The notes under the pieces were generated by a model that worked only from the letters and a program-made list of their open reading frames with translations, was not told the DNA's origin and searched no databases. This document shows, in pieces, positions 45,367 to 53,450 of a DNA stretch of 64,000 nt. The translations under genes were made by a program, and so were the position numbers. Source of the DNA: Sphingobium herbicidovorans (GTDB lineage: Bacteria; Pseudomonadota; Alphaproteobacteria; Sphingomonadales; Sphingomonadaceae); contig NZ_CP020539.1 in the NCBI RefSeq assembly GCF_002080435.1, forward strand, positions 434,001-498,000. The letters run 5' to 3'. How positions within the stretch are numbered: position 1 is the stretch's first letter; every line of letters begins with the position of its first letter.

Positions 45367-45409
45367 AAAGTGCCGGCAATGACACTTTACCCTCCGGCAA
45401 AGTGTCATT
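45367..45409. promoter_or_regulatory. Operator-like inverted repeats upstream of the 45483 gene
   Basis: AATGACACTTT (45378-45388) and AAAGTGTCATT (45399-45409) are a perfect 11-bp inverted repeat with a 10-nt spacer. A further AAAGTG half-site (45367-45372) also faces the CACTTT with 10 nt between, so three half-sites alternate at 16-bp steps. The block ends 73 bp before a gene with a helix-turn-helix-like C-terminus. Autoregulation is a natural hypothesis. No T-tract follows, which argues against a terminator. Confidence 0.6.
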
Positions 45410-45482
45410 GGTGACAAAAGCGACCGGCGGCATGATCAGGGGATTCACATTGGCCTCCACCTGTGCTTGATTCATCCCCGTT

Positions 45483-46070
45483 ATGTTTCACGGTTCGATC
45501 AAGCCTCGCTCTGCTGGCAGCGGAGACCTTTCCGCCCTGCTGGACCGGCTTGCCCATGCCAGCACACGGCCGCGCTATGCGTTCATGCTGCTCACGCTGA
45601 TTGCAGAAGTGGCGCGGCCGGACGGCAGCGCCGGACCCTTCATAGCCAGGGGCGGCGCGCTGGAGCCGCTGCGCGACTGGCTTTGCGATGCGTTGACACC
45701 GATGGGCGGGCGCGATCCGCGCCGCCTTGCCCTTGCCGAGCGGGTCCGTGCGGAGCTGGCGGGGCAGGGCATGTTGCCCGCCGATCCTGACGCCGCCAGC
45801 GCTGCGGTCGAAGAACAAGTGAAGCTGCGCGTGCGCGCGTCCGGCAAGACCAATCTCAGCCGCGCCGTATCGGAAATGGTCGCCGCTGGCCTCCTGCGCC
45901 GCCATTATCAGGGCTACCGGGTCGATCATCATAATCGCGGGGCGCAGCGGCAGGCGGTCTACACGCTGACCGGCCTTGCCCGCATCCTGATCGCGCCCGT
46001 CGCGCCGCAACCAATGGGCTTGCCGCCCGCGCCAAAGCCACAGCCGCGCCAGGGCGAACTCGGTCTTTGA
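45483..46070 (+). CDS. Uncharacterised protein, likely DNA-binding (winged-helix-like C-terminal half)
   Basis: A 195-residue protein. The N-terminal half is helical and Arg/Ala-rich. Residues about 115-165 (ASGKTNLSRAVSEMVAAGLL, then YQGYRVDHHNRGAQRQAVYTLT) read like a helix-turn-helix followed by a beta-hairpin wing, as in MarR/winged-helix proteins. A Pro-rich tail ends the protein. No firm family recognised. No good Shine-Dalgarno is seen before the ATG, so the start may be elsewhere. The perfect palindrome just upstream fits an autoregulated regulator or a replication/partition-type protein. Confidence 0.65.
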   Translation: MFHGSIKPRSAGSGDLSALLDRLAHASTRPRYAFMLLTLIAEVARPDGSAGPFIARGGALEPLRDWLCDALTPMGGRDPRRLALAERVRAELAGQGMLPADPDAASAAVEEQVKLRVRASGKTNLSRAVSEMVAAGLLRRHYQGYRVDHHNRGAQRQAVYTLTGLARILIAPVAPQPMGLPPAPKPQPRQGELGL

Positions 46071-46325
46071 ACGGGGCGCTGCGCCCCCACATCCCGCCGT
46101 TCCTTCGTTAGCGTCAAAGCGCCGTTCAGGAGCGGCACGGCCGGTCACAAGCCATGCGCCAGATCATTCGTCAGCGGCTAATGGGGCGCGCGCCTCTCAG
46201 GCCAATGGTCGGCATGATGCCGCATGACGCGCGGCGCGGCTGCATCGTCAGCGCCCGCTTCGCCTTCAACACATCGATCATGTCACGGCAGGCACGACCG
46301 GAAAGGCGGCTCAGTGGCTATCAAG

Positions 46326-46365
46326 GCAAACGAGCCATCGCCTTGTGGGCAATGGCTCGTCTTGC
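46326..46365. terminator. Bidirectional terminator-like hairpin in the 46071-46384 gap
   Basis: ACGAGCCAT (46330-46338) and ATGGCTCGT (46352-46360) plus inner GCC/GGC pairs form a 12-bp stem with a 5-nt loop. Short T-rich stretches flank it on both strands. It lies between two convergent genes (the 45483 gene and the MucR-like gene). The remaining ~250 bp of this 314-bp gap contain only a low-quality 75-codon frame that I do not call. Confidence 0.55.
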
Positions 46366-46384
46366 ATCTTTCAGGAAATAACGA

Positions 46385-47062
46385 TCAGCCGACGGTTTCC
46401 GCCGGGGCCGGGGCGGCCTTGGCGCGCGGCTTGCGGGCCGCTTTTTCGGCCTTGACCGCTTTTGCCGCCTTGGGCGCTTCGACCGACTTTGCCGGAGCCT
46501 GTGCCGGAGCCTTCGCTGCGGGCTTGGCAGGCGCCTTGGCCGGCTTTGCTGCCTTGGCCTTGGCCGCAGGGGCTTTCGCTCCGCTTGCCGCCGCTGCGGC
46601 CTTGGGCGCCTTTACCGTGGCGTCGGCCGCCTTCTCTGCGCCAGCCGCAGCCGCGGGGACGGGCTTGCGGCCAAGGCCAAGGCGCGTGGCGACGGCGCGG
46701 CGGGCCTCGGAATAGCTCGGCGCGACCAGCGGATAGGATTTGGGCAGGTTATAGCGCTGGCGATAGTCGTCCGGCGACAGGCCGTGGGTCGCCAGATGCC
46801 GTTTCAGCGTCTTGTACGGCTTGCCGTCGATCATGCTCAAAATATGTTCGGGCGACGACAGGCTTTTGCGCACGGAAACTGCGGGCGTGTAAGTCGCGGC
46901 CTGTGCTTCGCCAGCATCGCTCGACAGATCATCAGTCAACGCGGCGCGCGTTGTACGGATCAGGTCGGCCAGCGTTTCGCTGGGAACCGAGTTGTTGGAG
47001 ACAAACGCGCTCAACAGCTGAACAGTGAGCGTCGTGATGTCAGGCTGCGAATTTTCAGACAT
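46385..47062 (-). CDS. MucR/Ros-family regulator with long Ala/Lys/Pro-rich C-terminal tail
   Basis: The product has about 225 residues from the ATG at 47062 (MSENSQPDITT). Residues ~60-135 match the MucR core: AVSVRKSLSSPEHILSMIDG, YKTLKRHLATHGLSPDDYRQ and LPKSYPLVAPSYSEARR plus GLGRKP. The zinc-finger Cys pair of Ros is absent (HILSMIDG), while the HxxxH-like His residues remain, as in some MucR variants. The last ~90 residues are a low-complexity AAKAPAKPAAKAPAQ tail resembling histone H1/HC-type tails. Normal MucR is about 140 residues. It is probably a nucleoid-associated or global regulator. Confidence 0.85.
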   Translation of the reverse strand: MSENSQPDITTLTVQLLSAFVSNNSVPSETLADLIRTTRAALTDDLSSDAGEAQAATYTPAVSVRKSLSSPEHILSMIDGKPYKTLKRHLATHGLSPDDYRQRYNLPKSYPLVAPSYSEARRAVATRLGLGRKPVPAAAAGAEKAADATVKAPKAAAAASGAKAPAAKAKAAKPAKAPAKPAAKAPAQAPAKSVEAPKAAKAVKAEKAARKPRAKAAPAPAETVG

Positions 47063-47346
47063 TGGCACGCTTCTCCACGCAAAATAACGACGGTGGCCTT
47101 CTGCGCGCTTTGCATTCAAATGTAAATCGCCTTCGCCGACAGCATCTTTGGCATATCTGTCCCTCTCGTGGACGTTTCTGATCTTTGGCCGACGTCCCGG
47201 TTCACACCAAATGCTCGTCTTGCCGAAATGGATCAGCGACATGTCGCGCCGACATTTCAATTGGGTTTGGCAGTGGGAAGCATTGCGGCGCTACTGATCG
47301 CGGCGACGGCAAGTCATATCATCGCATGAACATCGCGGCGTACGAC

Positions 47347-47376
47347 AAAAAAAAGGCCGGTCCCGAAGGACCAGCC
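47347..47376 (-). terminator. Rho-independent terminator with UUCG tetraloop
   Basis: Minus strand GGCTGGTCC-TTCG-GGACCGGCC is a 9-bp stem (one G-U pair) capped by the extra-stable UUCG loop, followed by eight T (47354-47347). It terminates minus-strand transcription from hup and/or the candidate sRNA. Confidence 0.92.
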
Positions 47377-47443
47377 AGCTGAGTTTTTAGGAGAGGATGC
47401 CTGAAAGGCAGGGACGCCTCTGGCCCCGCGGGCCTCTCCTGAC
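47347..47443 (-). ncRNA. Candidate small RNA (structured, own terminator)
   Basis: On the minus strand a ~97-nt stretch begins AGGAGAGG (47440-47433), which pairs with CCTCTCCT (47396-47389). Inside are two perfect short hairpins, GGCCC-GCG-GGGCC-like (47422-47434) and TGCCT-TTC-AGGCA (47398-47410). A linker then leads to an intrinsic terminator with a UUCG tetraloop and eight U. A 19-bp palindrome overlaps the expected -35 region, and GATCTA could be a -10. It lies 88 nt downstream of the hup stop on the same strand, so it might instead be a hup 3'-UTR product. No ORF is present. Rfam family unknown. Confidence 0.55.
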
Positions 47444-47464
47444 AATTGTTTAGATCGCTACTTC

Positions 47465-47483
47465 GATTGCATGTCATGCAATC
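47465..47483. promoter_or_regulatory. Perfect 19-bp palindrome between hup and the candidate sRNA
   Basis: GATTGCATG-T-CATGCAATC is a perfect 9-1-9 palindrome, better suited to a dimeric DNA-binding protein than to an RNA hairpin. It covers TTGCAT, a possible -35 element about 40 bp before the presumed sRNA 5' end. The cognate regulator is unknown. Confidence 0.6.
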
Positions 47484-47530
47484 GTAACATAGCGGCGCTC
47501 ACTCCCCTTTCAGAAAGGCGCGCGCGGCGT

Positions 47531-47806
47531 TCAGCCGTTCAGCTGGTCCTTGACCGCCTTGGCAGGCGTGAAGGTCAGCTTCTTGGAAGCAGCGATCTGG
47601 ATGGTCGCGCCGGTCGACGGATTGCGGCCTTCGCGCGCGGGCTGGTCCTTGACCTTGAACTTGCCAAAACCGCTCAACGAAACTTCTTCACCCTTGGCGG
47701 CGGCGCTGGCGATGGCGGTGAAAACCCCATCGACATATTTGCGGGCATCGGCCTTGGTCAGGCCATGCTCGGCGGCAACAGCTTCGGCGAGTTCGGTATT
47801 GTTCAT
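47531..47806 (-). CDS. hup: HU family DNA-binding protein
   Basis: The 91-residue protein has the complete HU pattern: MNNTELAEAVAAEHGLTKADA, SLSGFGKFKVKDQPAREGRNPSTG with the beta-arm RNPSTG, and IQIAASKKLTFTPAKAVKD. It is a histone-like nucleoid protein. GGGAG lies 7 nt before the ATG. The 187 bp upstream (to 47993) hold the promoter region and no gene that I can see. Confidence 0.97.
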   Translation of the reverse strand: MNNTELAEAVAAEHGLTKADARKYVDGVFTAIASAAAKGEEVSLSGFGKFKVKDQPAREGRNPSTGATIQIAASKKLTFTPAKAVKDQLNG

Positions 47807-47993
47807 CGATCGTCTCCCTTTCGTGGACGACGGGTCTTAACCTGTCTCATCGCCCGCAACTAGGGGGGTTTTTGCCCGTTAACCGATATTTTCGGGCCGG
47901 ATTCGCTATATCTGGCCTGATTTTACCTCTGATTGCCCCTGTCCGCCCTGCCGAGTCTGTCGTCGCGGGCGATTCAGGCCGGTTGAAACCACC

Positions 47994-49604
47994 TCATCCC
48001 CGGCCAAAAAGCCGCCCGCCCATCGCGCCGTCCTTCAACACCACGCGCGCCGCATTATGGCCGGGCGCTCCGCTCACCCCGCCGCCCGGATGCGTACCCG
48101 CGCCACACATATAGAGTCCCTTCACCGGCCCGCGATAGGCGCCATGCCCCAGCACCGGGCGTGCGGCCCACAATTGGTCCAGCGTCATCGCGCCATGCAT
48201 GATGTCGCCGCCGGTCATCCCGAATGTCCGCTCCAGGTCGAGCGGCGACAATATGTCCCGCGCAATCACGGACTGCGCAAAACCCGGCGCATAGGCGTCC
48301 ACCGTCGCGATCACATCATCGGCCGCCGCCTCGCGCGCGTCGTCCCAACTGCGCCCGTCAGGCAATTCGGGCGCGAACTGCTGACAGAACAGGCTCGCCA
48401 CATGCGCGCCGGGCGGGGCCAGGCTGTCGTCGACGATCGAAGGTATCAGCATTTCCACGATCGGCGCGCGCGACCATCCCCGCGCCTTCGCATCGATGAA
48501 GGCCTGATCCATATAATCCATGGTCGGCGCGATGATGATCCCGGCCTCCAGATGCTCGCCCGTCCCCGGCAGGCAGGAAAAGTCGGGCAGGGCCGACAGT
48601 GCGACATTCATCCGAAAACTGCCCGACGCGGCCCTGAACCCCCGGATGCGTTTCAGGAAATCGGGCGGCAGGTCGCCGGGCGTCATCATCCGCTCATACA
48701 ACAGCTTTGGCCCGACATTGGCGATGACCGCGCCGCCCATCACTTCCTCGCCGCTTTCCAGCCTGACGCCCACCGCGCGGTCGCCATCGACCAGCACGCG
48801 CGCAACGGGCGCGTCCAGGCTGATCTCCACGCCCATGGCTTCGACGATGCGCGCCATGATTTGCGTGATCGCGCCCATGCCGCCGACGCAATGGCCCCAT
48901 GCGCCCTTTTTCCCGTTCACCTGGCCAAAGACATGGTGCAGCAGCACATAGGCGCTGCCCGGCGTGTCGGGGGAAGCATAGTTGCCGACCATCGCGTCAA
49001 AGGCGAAGGCGGCCTTCACCGCCTCGCTCTCGAACCAGCCATCCAGGAAGGCGCGGGCCGATTTCAGGAACAGGTCCATCACGTCGCGCTTCTGCTCCAG
49101 CGACAATGACCCGACCCGCCGCCCCTGGGAAAGCGCCGCCGTCACCATGGACAGCCCGTCGCCAACATTGGGCGGCGCTTTCAGCAGCATGTCGCGCAGC
49201 AGGTCCGCCACCACTTCCAGCGCGTCCTGATAGGCGGGCAGGGCGGCGGCATCCTTCGCGCTGAACTTTGCAAATTCGGCCTGCGTCCTTTCCATGCCGC
49301 CGCCGAACTTCAGATAGCGGCCATCGGGCTGGGGCAGGAAATTGGCGATCGGCCGCTCGATCACGCGATAGCCATGGTGGGCCAGCCGCATGTCCGCGAT
49401 CACCTTGGGGTGCAGCAGGCTGACGGTATAGCTTGCCACCGAATTGCGGAAACCGGGGTGAAACTCCTCGGTCACCGCCGCGCCGCCGACGATGGGCCGC
49501 CGCTCCAATATGCGCACCTTGTACCCGGCCCGCGCCAGATAGAATGCGCAGGCCAGCCCGTTATGCCCGCCGCCGATGATGATGGCGTCGCGCGCTTTGC
49601 CCAT
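47994..49604 (-). CDS. FAD-dependent oxidoreductase, PYROXD2/phytoene desaturase-like
   Basis: The 536-residue protein starts with the dinucleotide-binding motif DAIIIGGGHNGLACAFYLARAG and the RRPIVGGAAVTEEFHPGFR segment. It has GGMGAITQIMARIVEAMG, GGAVIANVGP, and ends with YMCGAGTHPGGGVSGAPGHNAA, the FAD-binding C-terminal motif of the phytoene desaturase/PYROXD2 group. Substrate unknown; carotenoid genes are not nearby. I use the ATG at 49604; the longer ORF to 49706 has no reasonable start signal. Confidence 0.88.
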   Translation of the reverse strand: MGKARDAIIIGGGHNGLACAFYLARAGYKVRILERRPIVGGAAVTEEFHPGFRNSVASYTVSLLHPKVIADMRLAHHGYRVIERPIANFLPQPDGRYLKFGGGMERTQAEFAKFSAKDAAALPAYQDALEVVADLLRDMLLKAPPNVGDGLSMVTAALSQGRRVGSLSLEQKRDVMDLFLKSARAFLDGWFESEAVKAAFAFDAMVGNYASPDTPGSAYVLLHHVFGQVNGKKGAWGHCVGGMGAITQIMARIVEAMGVEISLDAPVARVLVDGDRAVGVRLESGEEVMGGAVIANVGPKLLYERMMTPGDLPPDFLKRIRGFRAASGSFRMNVALSALPDFSCLPGTGEHLEAGIIIAPTMDYMDQAFIDAKARGWSRAPIVEMLIPSIVDDSLAPPGAHVASLFCQQFAPELPDGRSWDDAREAAADDVIATVDAYAPGFAQSVIARDILSPLDLERTFGMTGGDIMHGAMTLDQLWAARPVLGHGAYRGPVKGLYMCGAGTHPGGGVSGAPGHNAARVVLKDGAMGGRLFGRG

Positions 49605-49713
49605 CAGGTTGCAGCCTGCCTGTCTAACCGTCCCCCGACACCCATCCCCTCGCGCCCTTCCTGTCGAACTTATACATCTGTATAACAGTCCCGGCGGGGC
49701 GCGCAAATCGCTT

Positions 49714-50694
49714 TCAATTCTCTATTTCATTCGCGACTTTGCCATAACGCCGCGCCAATATCGCGCACACCATCAACTGAATCTGGTGGAACAGCATCAC
49801 CGGCAAAAGTATCGGCCCAACCGCACTTGCCGGGAACAGCACTCCCGCCATCGGCACGCCGGTCGCCAGGCTTTTCTTCGACCCGCAAAATTGCAGCACC
49901 ACCGCGTCCTCCCGCGAGAGACCCAGCAATCGCGCCAGGCCCCAGGTGAAAAGCAGCACCACCGCCAGGATCGCGATGGACAGCAGCGCCAGCAGCAGAA
50001 GTTCCCCCCGCGACACCTTCTGCCAAAGCCCCTCGACCACCGCCGCGCTGAATGCTGAATAGACGATCAGCAGGATCGACCCGCGATCGACCCGCCCCAG
50101 CATCGCCCGGCGCCGTTCGACGATCCCGCCGATCCACGGGCGCGCCAGATGGCCAAGGATGAACGGCAGCAACAGTTGCAGCACAATGCCCTCCGCCGCC
50201 GAAAGGGAAATCAGGCCGCCCGTCCCCCCGGCGCCTTTCTGCATCAGCAGCGCGACCAGCAGCGGCGTCAGGATGATGCCTAGCAGGTTGGAAAAGGACG
50301 CGCTCACCACCGCCGCGGCGACATTGCCCCGCGCGATCGCGGTGAAGGCGATCGACGACTGCACCGTTGAAGGCAGCAACGTCAGGAACAGCAGTCCCGC
50401 CCGCATCGCGACCGGGATCGCCTCAACCTGTTGCGTCGCAAGGCCAACCAGCGGGAACAACGCAAAGGTCGTGCCCAGCGTCGCCAGATGCAGCTTCCAC
50501 GCCCGCGCCCCGCTCCAGATCGCGTCGCGCGACAGCTTCGCGCCATGCAGGAAGAACAGCAGCACGATCCCGGCATCGGCAAGGATGCCGACGATATACG
50601 CGCCCTCGCCTCGCGCTGGCAGGAAAGACGCCAGCACGACCATCGCTATCAACAACAGCAGGAATGGGTCGGCGAATTCCCGAAGTCGGCTCAT
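49714..50694 (-). CDS. Bile acid:sodium symporter-like (SBF-like, YfeH type) transporter
   Basis: The product has about 326 residues from the ATG at 50694 (MSRLREFADPFLLLL), with nine or ten membrane helices. Typical sections are GIVLLFFLHGAKLSRDAIW, LLPSTVQSSIAFTAIARGNVAAA and VLQFCGSKKSLATGVPMAGVLFP, which match the SLC10A7/YfeH branch of the BASS superfamily. Substrate unknown. It diverges from the enoyl-CoA hydratase gene. Confidence 0.88.
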   Translation of the reverse strand: MSRLREFADPFLLLLIAMVVLASFLPARGEGAYIVGILADAGIVLLFFLHGAKLSRDAIWSGARAWKLHLATLGTTFALFPLVGLATQQVEAIPVAMRAGLLFLTLLPSTVQSSIAFTAIARGNVAAAVVSASFSNLLGIILTPLLVALLMQKGAGGTGGLISLSAAEGIVLQLLLPFILGHLARPWIGGIVERRRAMLGRVDRGSILLIVYSAFSAAVVEGLWQKVSRGELLLLALLSIAILAVVLLFTWGLARLLGLSREDAVVLQFCGSKKSLATGVPMAGVLFPASAVGPILLPVMLFHQIQLMVCAILARRYGKVANEIEN

Positions 50695-50781
50695 CCGCGC
50701 GGCTGTAATCAGTCCTGAATGAAAAGGATAGACGGCAGGCAATTGGACGGCTTAGGTCGAGCAGGGCAGATGGAGAAAGTC

Positions 50782-51540
50782 ATGAGTGACGGGGTGGAAA
50801 TTGTCGAGCGGGACGGCGTGCTGGAAATCCACATCGATTGTCCGGAAAGGAAAAACGCGCTGACTGCCGCCATGTACCGGATCATGACCGCCGCGCTTGC
50901 TGATGCGTCTGCGCGGGCCGGGATCGGCGCGGTCCTGATCGCGGGCAAGGGCGACGCCTTCTGCGCGGGCAATGACCTAAAGGATTTCACTCAAGGCTCG
51001 CAAGGTGGAGAGGCCGCCTTCGCGTTCATCCGCGCCATCGCCCGTTTCGATAAACCCATTGTCGCCGCCGTGCAGGGGCTGGCCGTCGGGGTAGGCACTA
51101 CGATGTTGTTCCATTGCGACCTTGTTTATGCTGCGCCGGACGCTCGCTTCATCACCCCATTCGTTAATTTGGGCATCGTGCCGGAAGCCGGGTCCAGCCT
51201 TTTGGCGCCTGCCACTTTGGGCCATGCCAAGGCAGCAGCGATGTTGCTGCTCGGCGAACCCATGGATGCCGATACTGCCGATCGTGTGGGGTTGGTGACC
51301 GCGATCGTGCCTGCCGAACGCCTGCTCGACCATGCGCGGGGCAAGGCTGCACTGTTCATGAGCAAGCCGCCCCAGGCTCTCGCCGCGACTCGTCGCCTGC
51401 TGAAGGGAGACCAGGCCGTGCTGCTTGAACGTATCGAAGAAGAAGCCCGGCTGTTCGCGGACATGCTTGACGCAGCCGAAGCGCAGGAAGCCTTCGCCGC
51501 CTTCTTCGAAAAGCGTCCGCCGGTTTTCCGCCGCGACTGA
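50782..51540 (+). CDS. Enoyl-CoA hydratase/isomerase family protein
   Basis: The product has about 252 residues from the ATG at 50782 (MSDGVEIVERDG), with GGAG 6 nt upstream. Crotonase motifs are present: CPERKNALTAAMYRIM, AFCAGNDLKDF (oxyanion hole region) and VQGLAVGVGTTMLFHCDLVYAA. The catalytic Glu position in PFVNLGIVPEAGSSLL is consistent with hydratase or isomerase activity. It lies upstream of an MFS exporter and a TetR regulator on the same strand, so these may form one stress/detoxification unit. Confidence 0.9.
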   Translation: MSDGVEIVERDGVLEIHIDCPERKNALTAAMYRIMTAALADASARAGIGAVLIAGKGDAFCAGNDLKDFTQGSQGGEAAFAFIRAIARFDKPIVAAVQGLAVGVGTTMLFHCDLVYAAPDARFITPFVNLGIVPEAGSSLLAPATLGHAKAAAMLLLGEPMDADTADRVGLVTAIVPAERLLDHARGKAALFMSKPPQALAATRRLLKGDQAVLLERIEEEARLFADMLDAAEAQEAFAAFFEKRPPVFRRD

Positions 51541-51678
51541 AGCAGAAGCCTTGGTGGCAAGGCCATTGGATCGTTGCAAGGCGGGCATTGCCGCCTTCGT
51601 GGCGATGGACAGAAATGGGGAAGCTGCTAACTCAAGCCCGGCCATGACAGGCCCTGAAAGCAGAAGAAGGAAATGTGG

Positions 51679-53364
51679 ATGAGTGATGAGGCGCAGGCTG
51701 TATCCGAAACCGCGCCTGCGGCTGCACGCTTCACCCTGCTGGAACCGCTGCGCCAGCGGACCTTCCGCACGATCTGGATCGCAAGCCTTATTTCCAATTT
51801 CGGTCAGCTGATCCAGGGCGTGGGTGCGGCATGGCTGATGACGAAGCTGAGTTCTTCGCCGCAGATGGTGGCGCTGGTGCAGACAGCCATCATGCTGCCC
51901 CTGATGCTCGTTGCCCTGCCCGCGGGGGCGATCGCGGACATGTTCGACCGGCGCAAGGTTGCGCTGACGGGGCTGGCCTTCGCCTCCGTCATGGCGATCG
52001 GCCTGACGCTGCTGACATGGGCCGGGTTTATTACACCCTGGATATTGCTGCTTTTCTGCTTTCTGATCGGCACAGGCGTCGCGCTTTACGCGCCCGCCTG
52101 GCAGGCATCCATCGGTGAACAGGTAAAGGGTGAACATCTGCCAGCCGCGATCGCGCTGGGCACGATAAGCTATAATGTGGCGCGCAGCTTCGGACCTGCC
52201 GTCGGCGGCGTCCTGGTGGCCGCGCTGGGGGCCATGGCCGCCTTTGCCGCCAACGCATTCTTCTACCTGCCCTTGTTTCTGGCGTTCCTGTGGTGGAACC
52301 GCGACCATCAGCCCTCTCGGCTCCCGCCCGAACGGATCGATCGCGCGATCGTGTCGGGCGTTCGCTATGCATTTCATTCGCCCCCGATCCGGGTAGTGCT
52401 GATCCGCACCCATGTCGCGGCATTCGCGGGTGCATCGGTATCCGCATTGACGCCGTTGATCGCAAAGGATCTGCTGCAAGGGACGGCGAGCACTTATGGG
52501 CTTTTGCTCGGCGCCTATGGCGTCGGCGCGGTTCTTGGCGCCATGGGGCTGGACCTGGTCCGGCAAAAGCTGCGGCCGGAGCAATCCGCCCGTCTGATGG
52601 CCGTCCTGCTCGGCGCCATGATCGTCCTGACCGGCGTCAGCACGCATATAGTCATCACCTGCGCAGCTCTGCTGGTTGCGGGCGCGGCATGGATGATGCT
52701 GGCCGCGCAGTTCAACGTGGCCGTGCAGATGTCGGCGCCCCGATGGGTCACGGCGCGCGCGCTCGCCTGCTATGGCTCGGCGGTGACTGGCGGTCTGGCG
52801 ATCGGTGCGTGGTGCTGGGGCTCTGTCGCCGGTGCGTTCGGCACGGGGCAGGCTATGATCCTGTCTGGCGTAGCCATGGCGTTGAGTGCCTTGTTGGGAT
52901 TTGTCATTCCCTTGGCCCGGTCCCTGCCTGACGGGCTGGAAGAAAGCGTGCTGGCGCATCAGCCCAAGGTGTCGCTGGCGTTGACTCCCCGCAGTGGCCC
53001 CGTGGTCATCGAGATCGACTACCGGGTCGATGCGGATCAGGCCCGGGACTTCTACGTCGCGATCCAGAAATTGCGCGGCGCCCGGCTGCGCAGCGGCGCG
53101 TTTGGCTGGTCGGTGGCGCGCGACATCGCCGATCCAGAGCTATGGACGGAACATTATTACTGTCCAACCTGGGGCGATTATCTGCGCCAGCGCGATCGCA
53201 TGACGACGGGTGACCGCCAGGTGGAGGACGCCGCGAACAAATTCCATATGGGCGACAGCGAAGGGCGGGTGCGCAGAAGGCTTGAACGGCCGACCGGTTC
53301 AGTCCGGTGGCGTTCCGACACGCCCGACCGGGGGGACGAGGGCGTCGATTTTTTCTATCGGTAA
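51679..53364 (+). CDS. MFS transporter (MFS_3/EntS-like) with soluble C-terminal domain
   Basis: The 561-residue protein has twelve predicted membrane helices in residues ~20-420 (FRTIWIASLISNFGQLIQGVGAAWLM, the MFS loop DMFDRRKVALTGL) and an extra ~130-residue soluble C-terminal domain starting VVIEIDYRVDADQARDFYVAI, similar to antibiotic-biosynthesis-monooxygenase folds. Such two-part MFS_3 proteins are known exporters of unknown substrates. AAGGA lies 7 nt before the ATG at 51679; the ATG at 51673 is too close to it. A TetR gene follows. Confidence 0.88.
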   Translation: MSDEAQAVSETAPAAARFTLLEPLRQRTFRTIWIASLISNFGQLIQGVGAAWLMTKLSSSPQMVALVQTAIMLPLMLVALPAGAIADMFDRRKVALTGLAFASVMAIGLTLLTWAGFITPWILLLFCFLIGTGVALYAPAWQASIGEQVKGEHLPAAIALGTISYNVARSFGPAVGGVLVAALGAMAAFAANAFFYLPLFLAFLWWNRDHQPSRLPPERIDRAIVSGVRYAFHSPPIRVVLIRTHVAAFAGASVSALTPLIAKDLLQGTASTYGLLLGAYGVGAVLGAMGLDLVRQKLRPEQSARLMAVLLGAMIVLTGVSTHIVITCAALLVAGAAWMMLAAQFNVAVQMSAPRWVTARALACYGSAVTGGLAIGAWCWGSVAGAFGTGQAMILSGVAMALSALLGFVIPLARSLPDGLEESVLAHQPKVSLALTPRSGPVVIEIDYRVDADQARDFYVAIQKLRGARLRSGAFGWSVARDIADPELWTEHYYCPTWGDYLRQRDRMTTGDRQVEDAANKFHMGDSEGRVRRRLERPTGSVRWRSDTPDRGDEGVDFFYR

Positions 53365-53450
53365 GGCAGCCGGACAGCTGCTCCGGCAGCATGCGTTGTC
53401 AATATCGCGGGCGGCGCTAAAGTCGCCCCGGGTCGAAGGAGGAGAGCGGC

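Noticed and set aside
46154..46381. 75-codon ORF between the 45483 gene and the MucR-like gene
   Set aside because: No Shine-Dalgarno, Arg/Met-rich composition, runs through the terminator hairpin, no recognisable domain.
47063..47346. CRISPR array or satellite repeat in the gap right of the MucR-like gene
   Set aside because: No spaced direct repeats; only single inverted repeats were found. No CRISPR, integrase, transposase or plasmid origin is visible anywhere in the window.
50977..52959. 660-codon minus-strand frame opposite the hydratase and MFS genes
   Set aside because: Antisense of two well-supported genes; no motifs or ribosome site.
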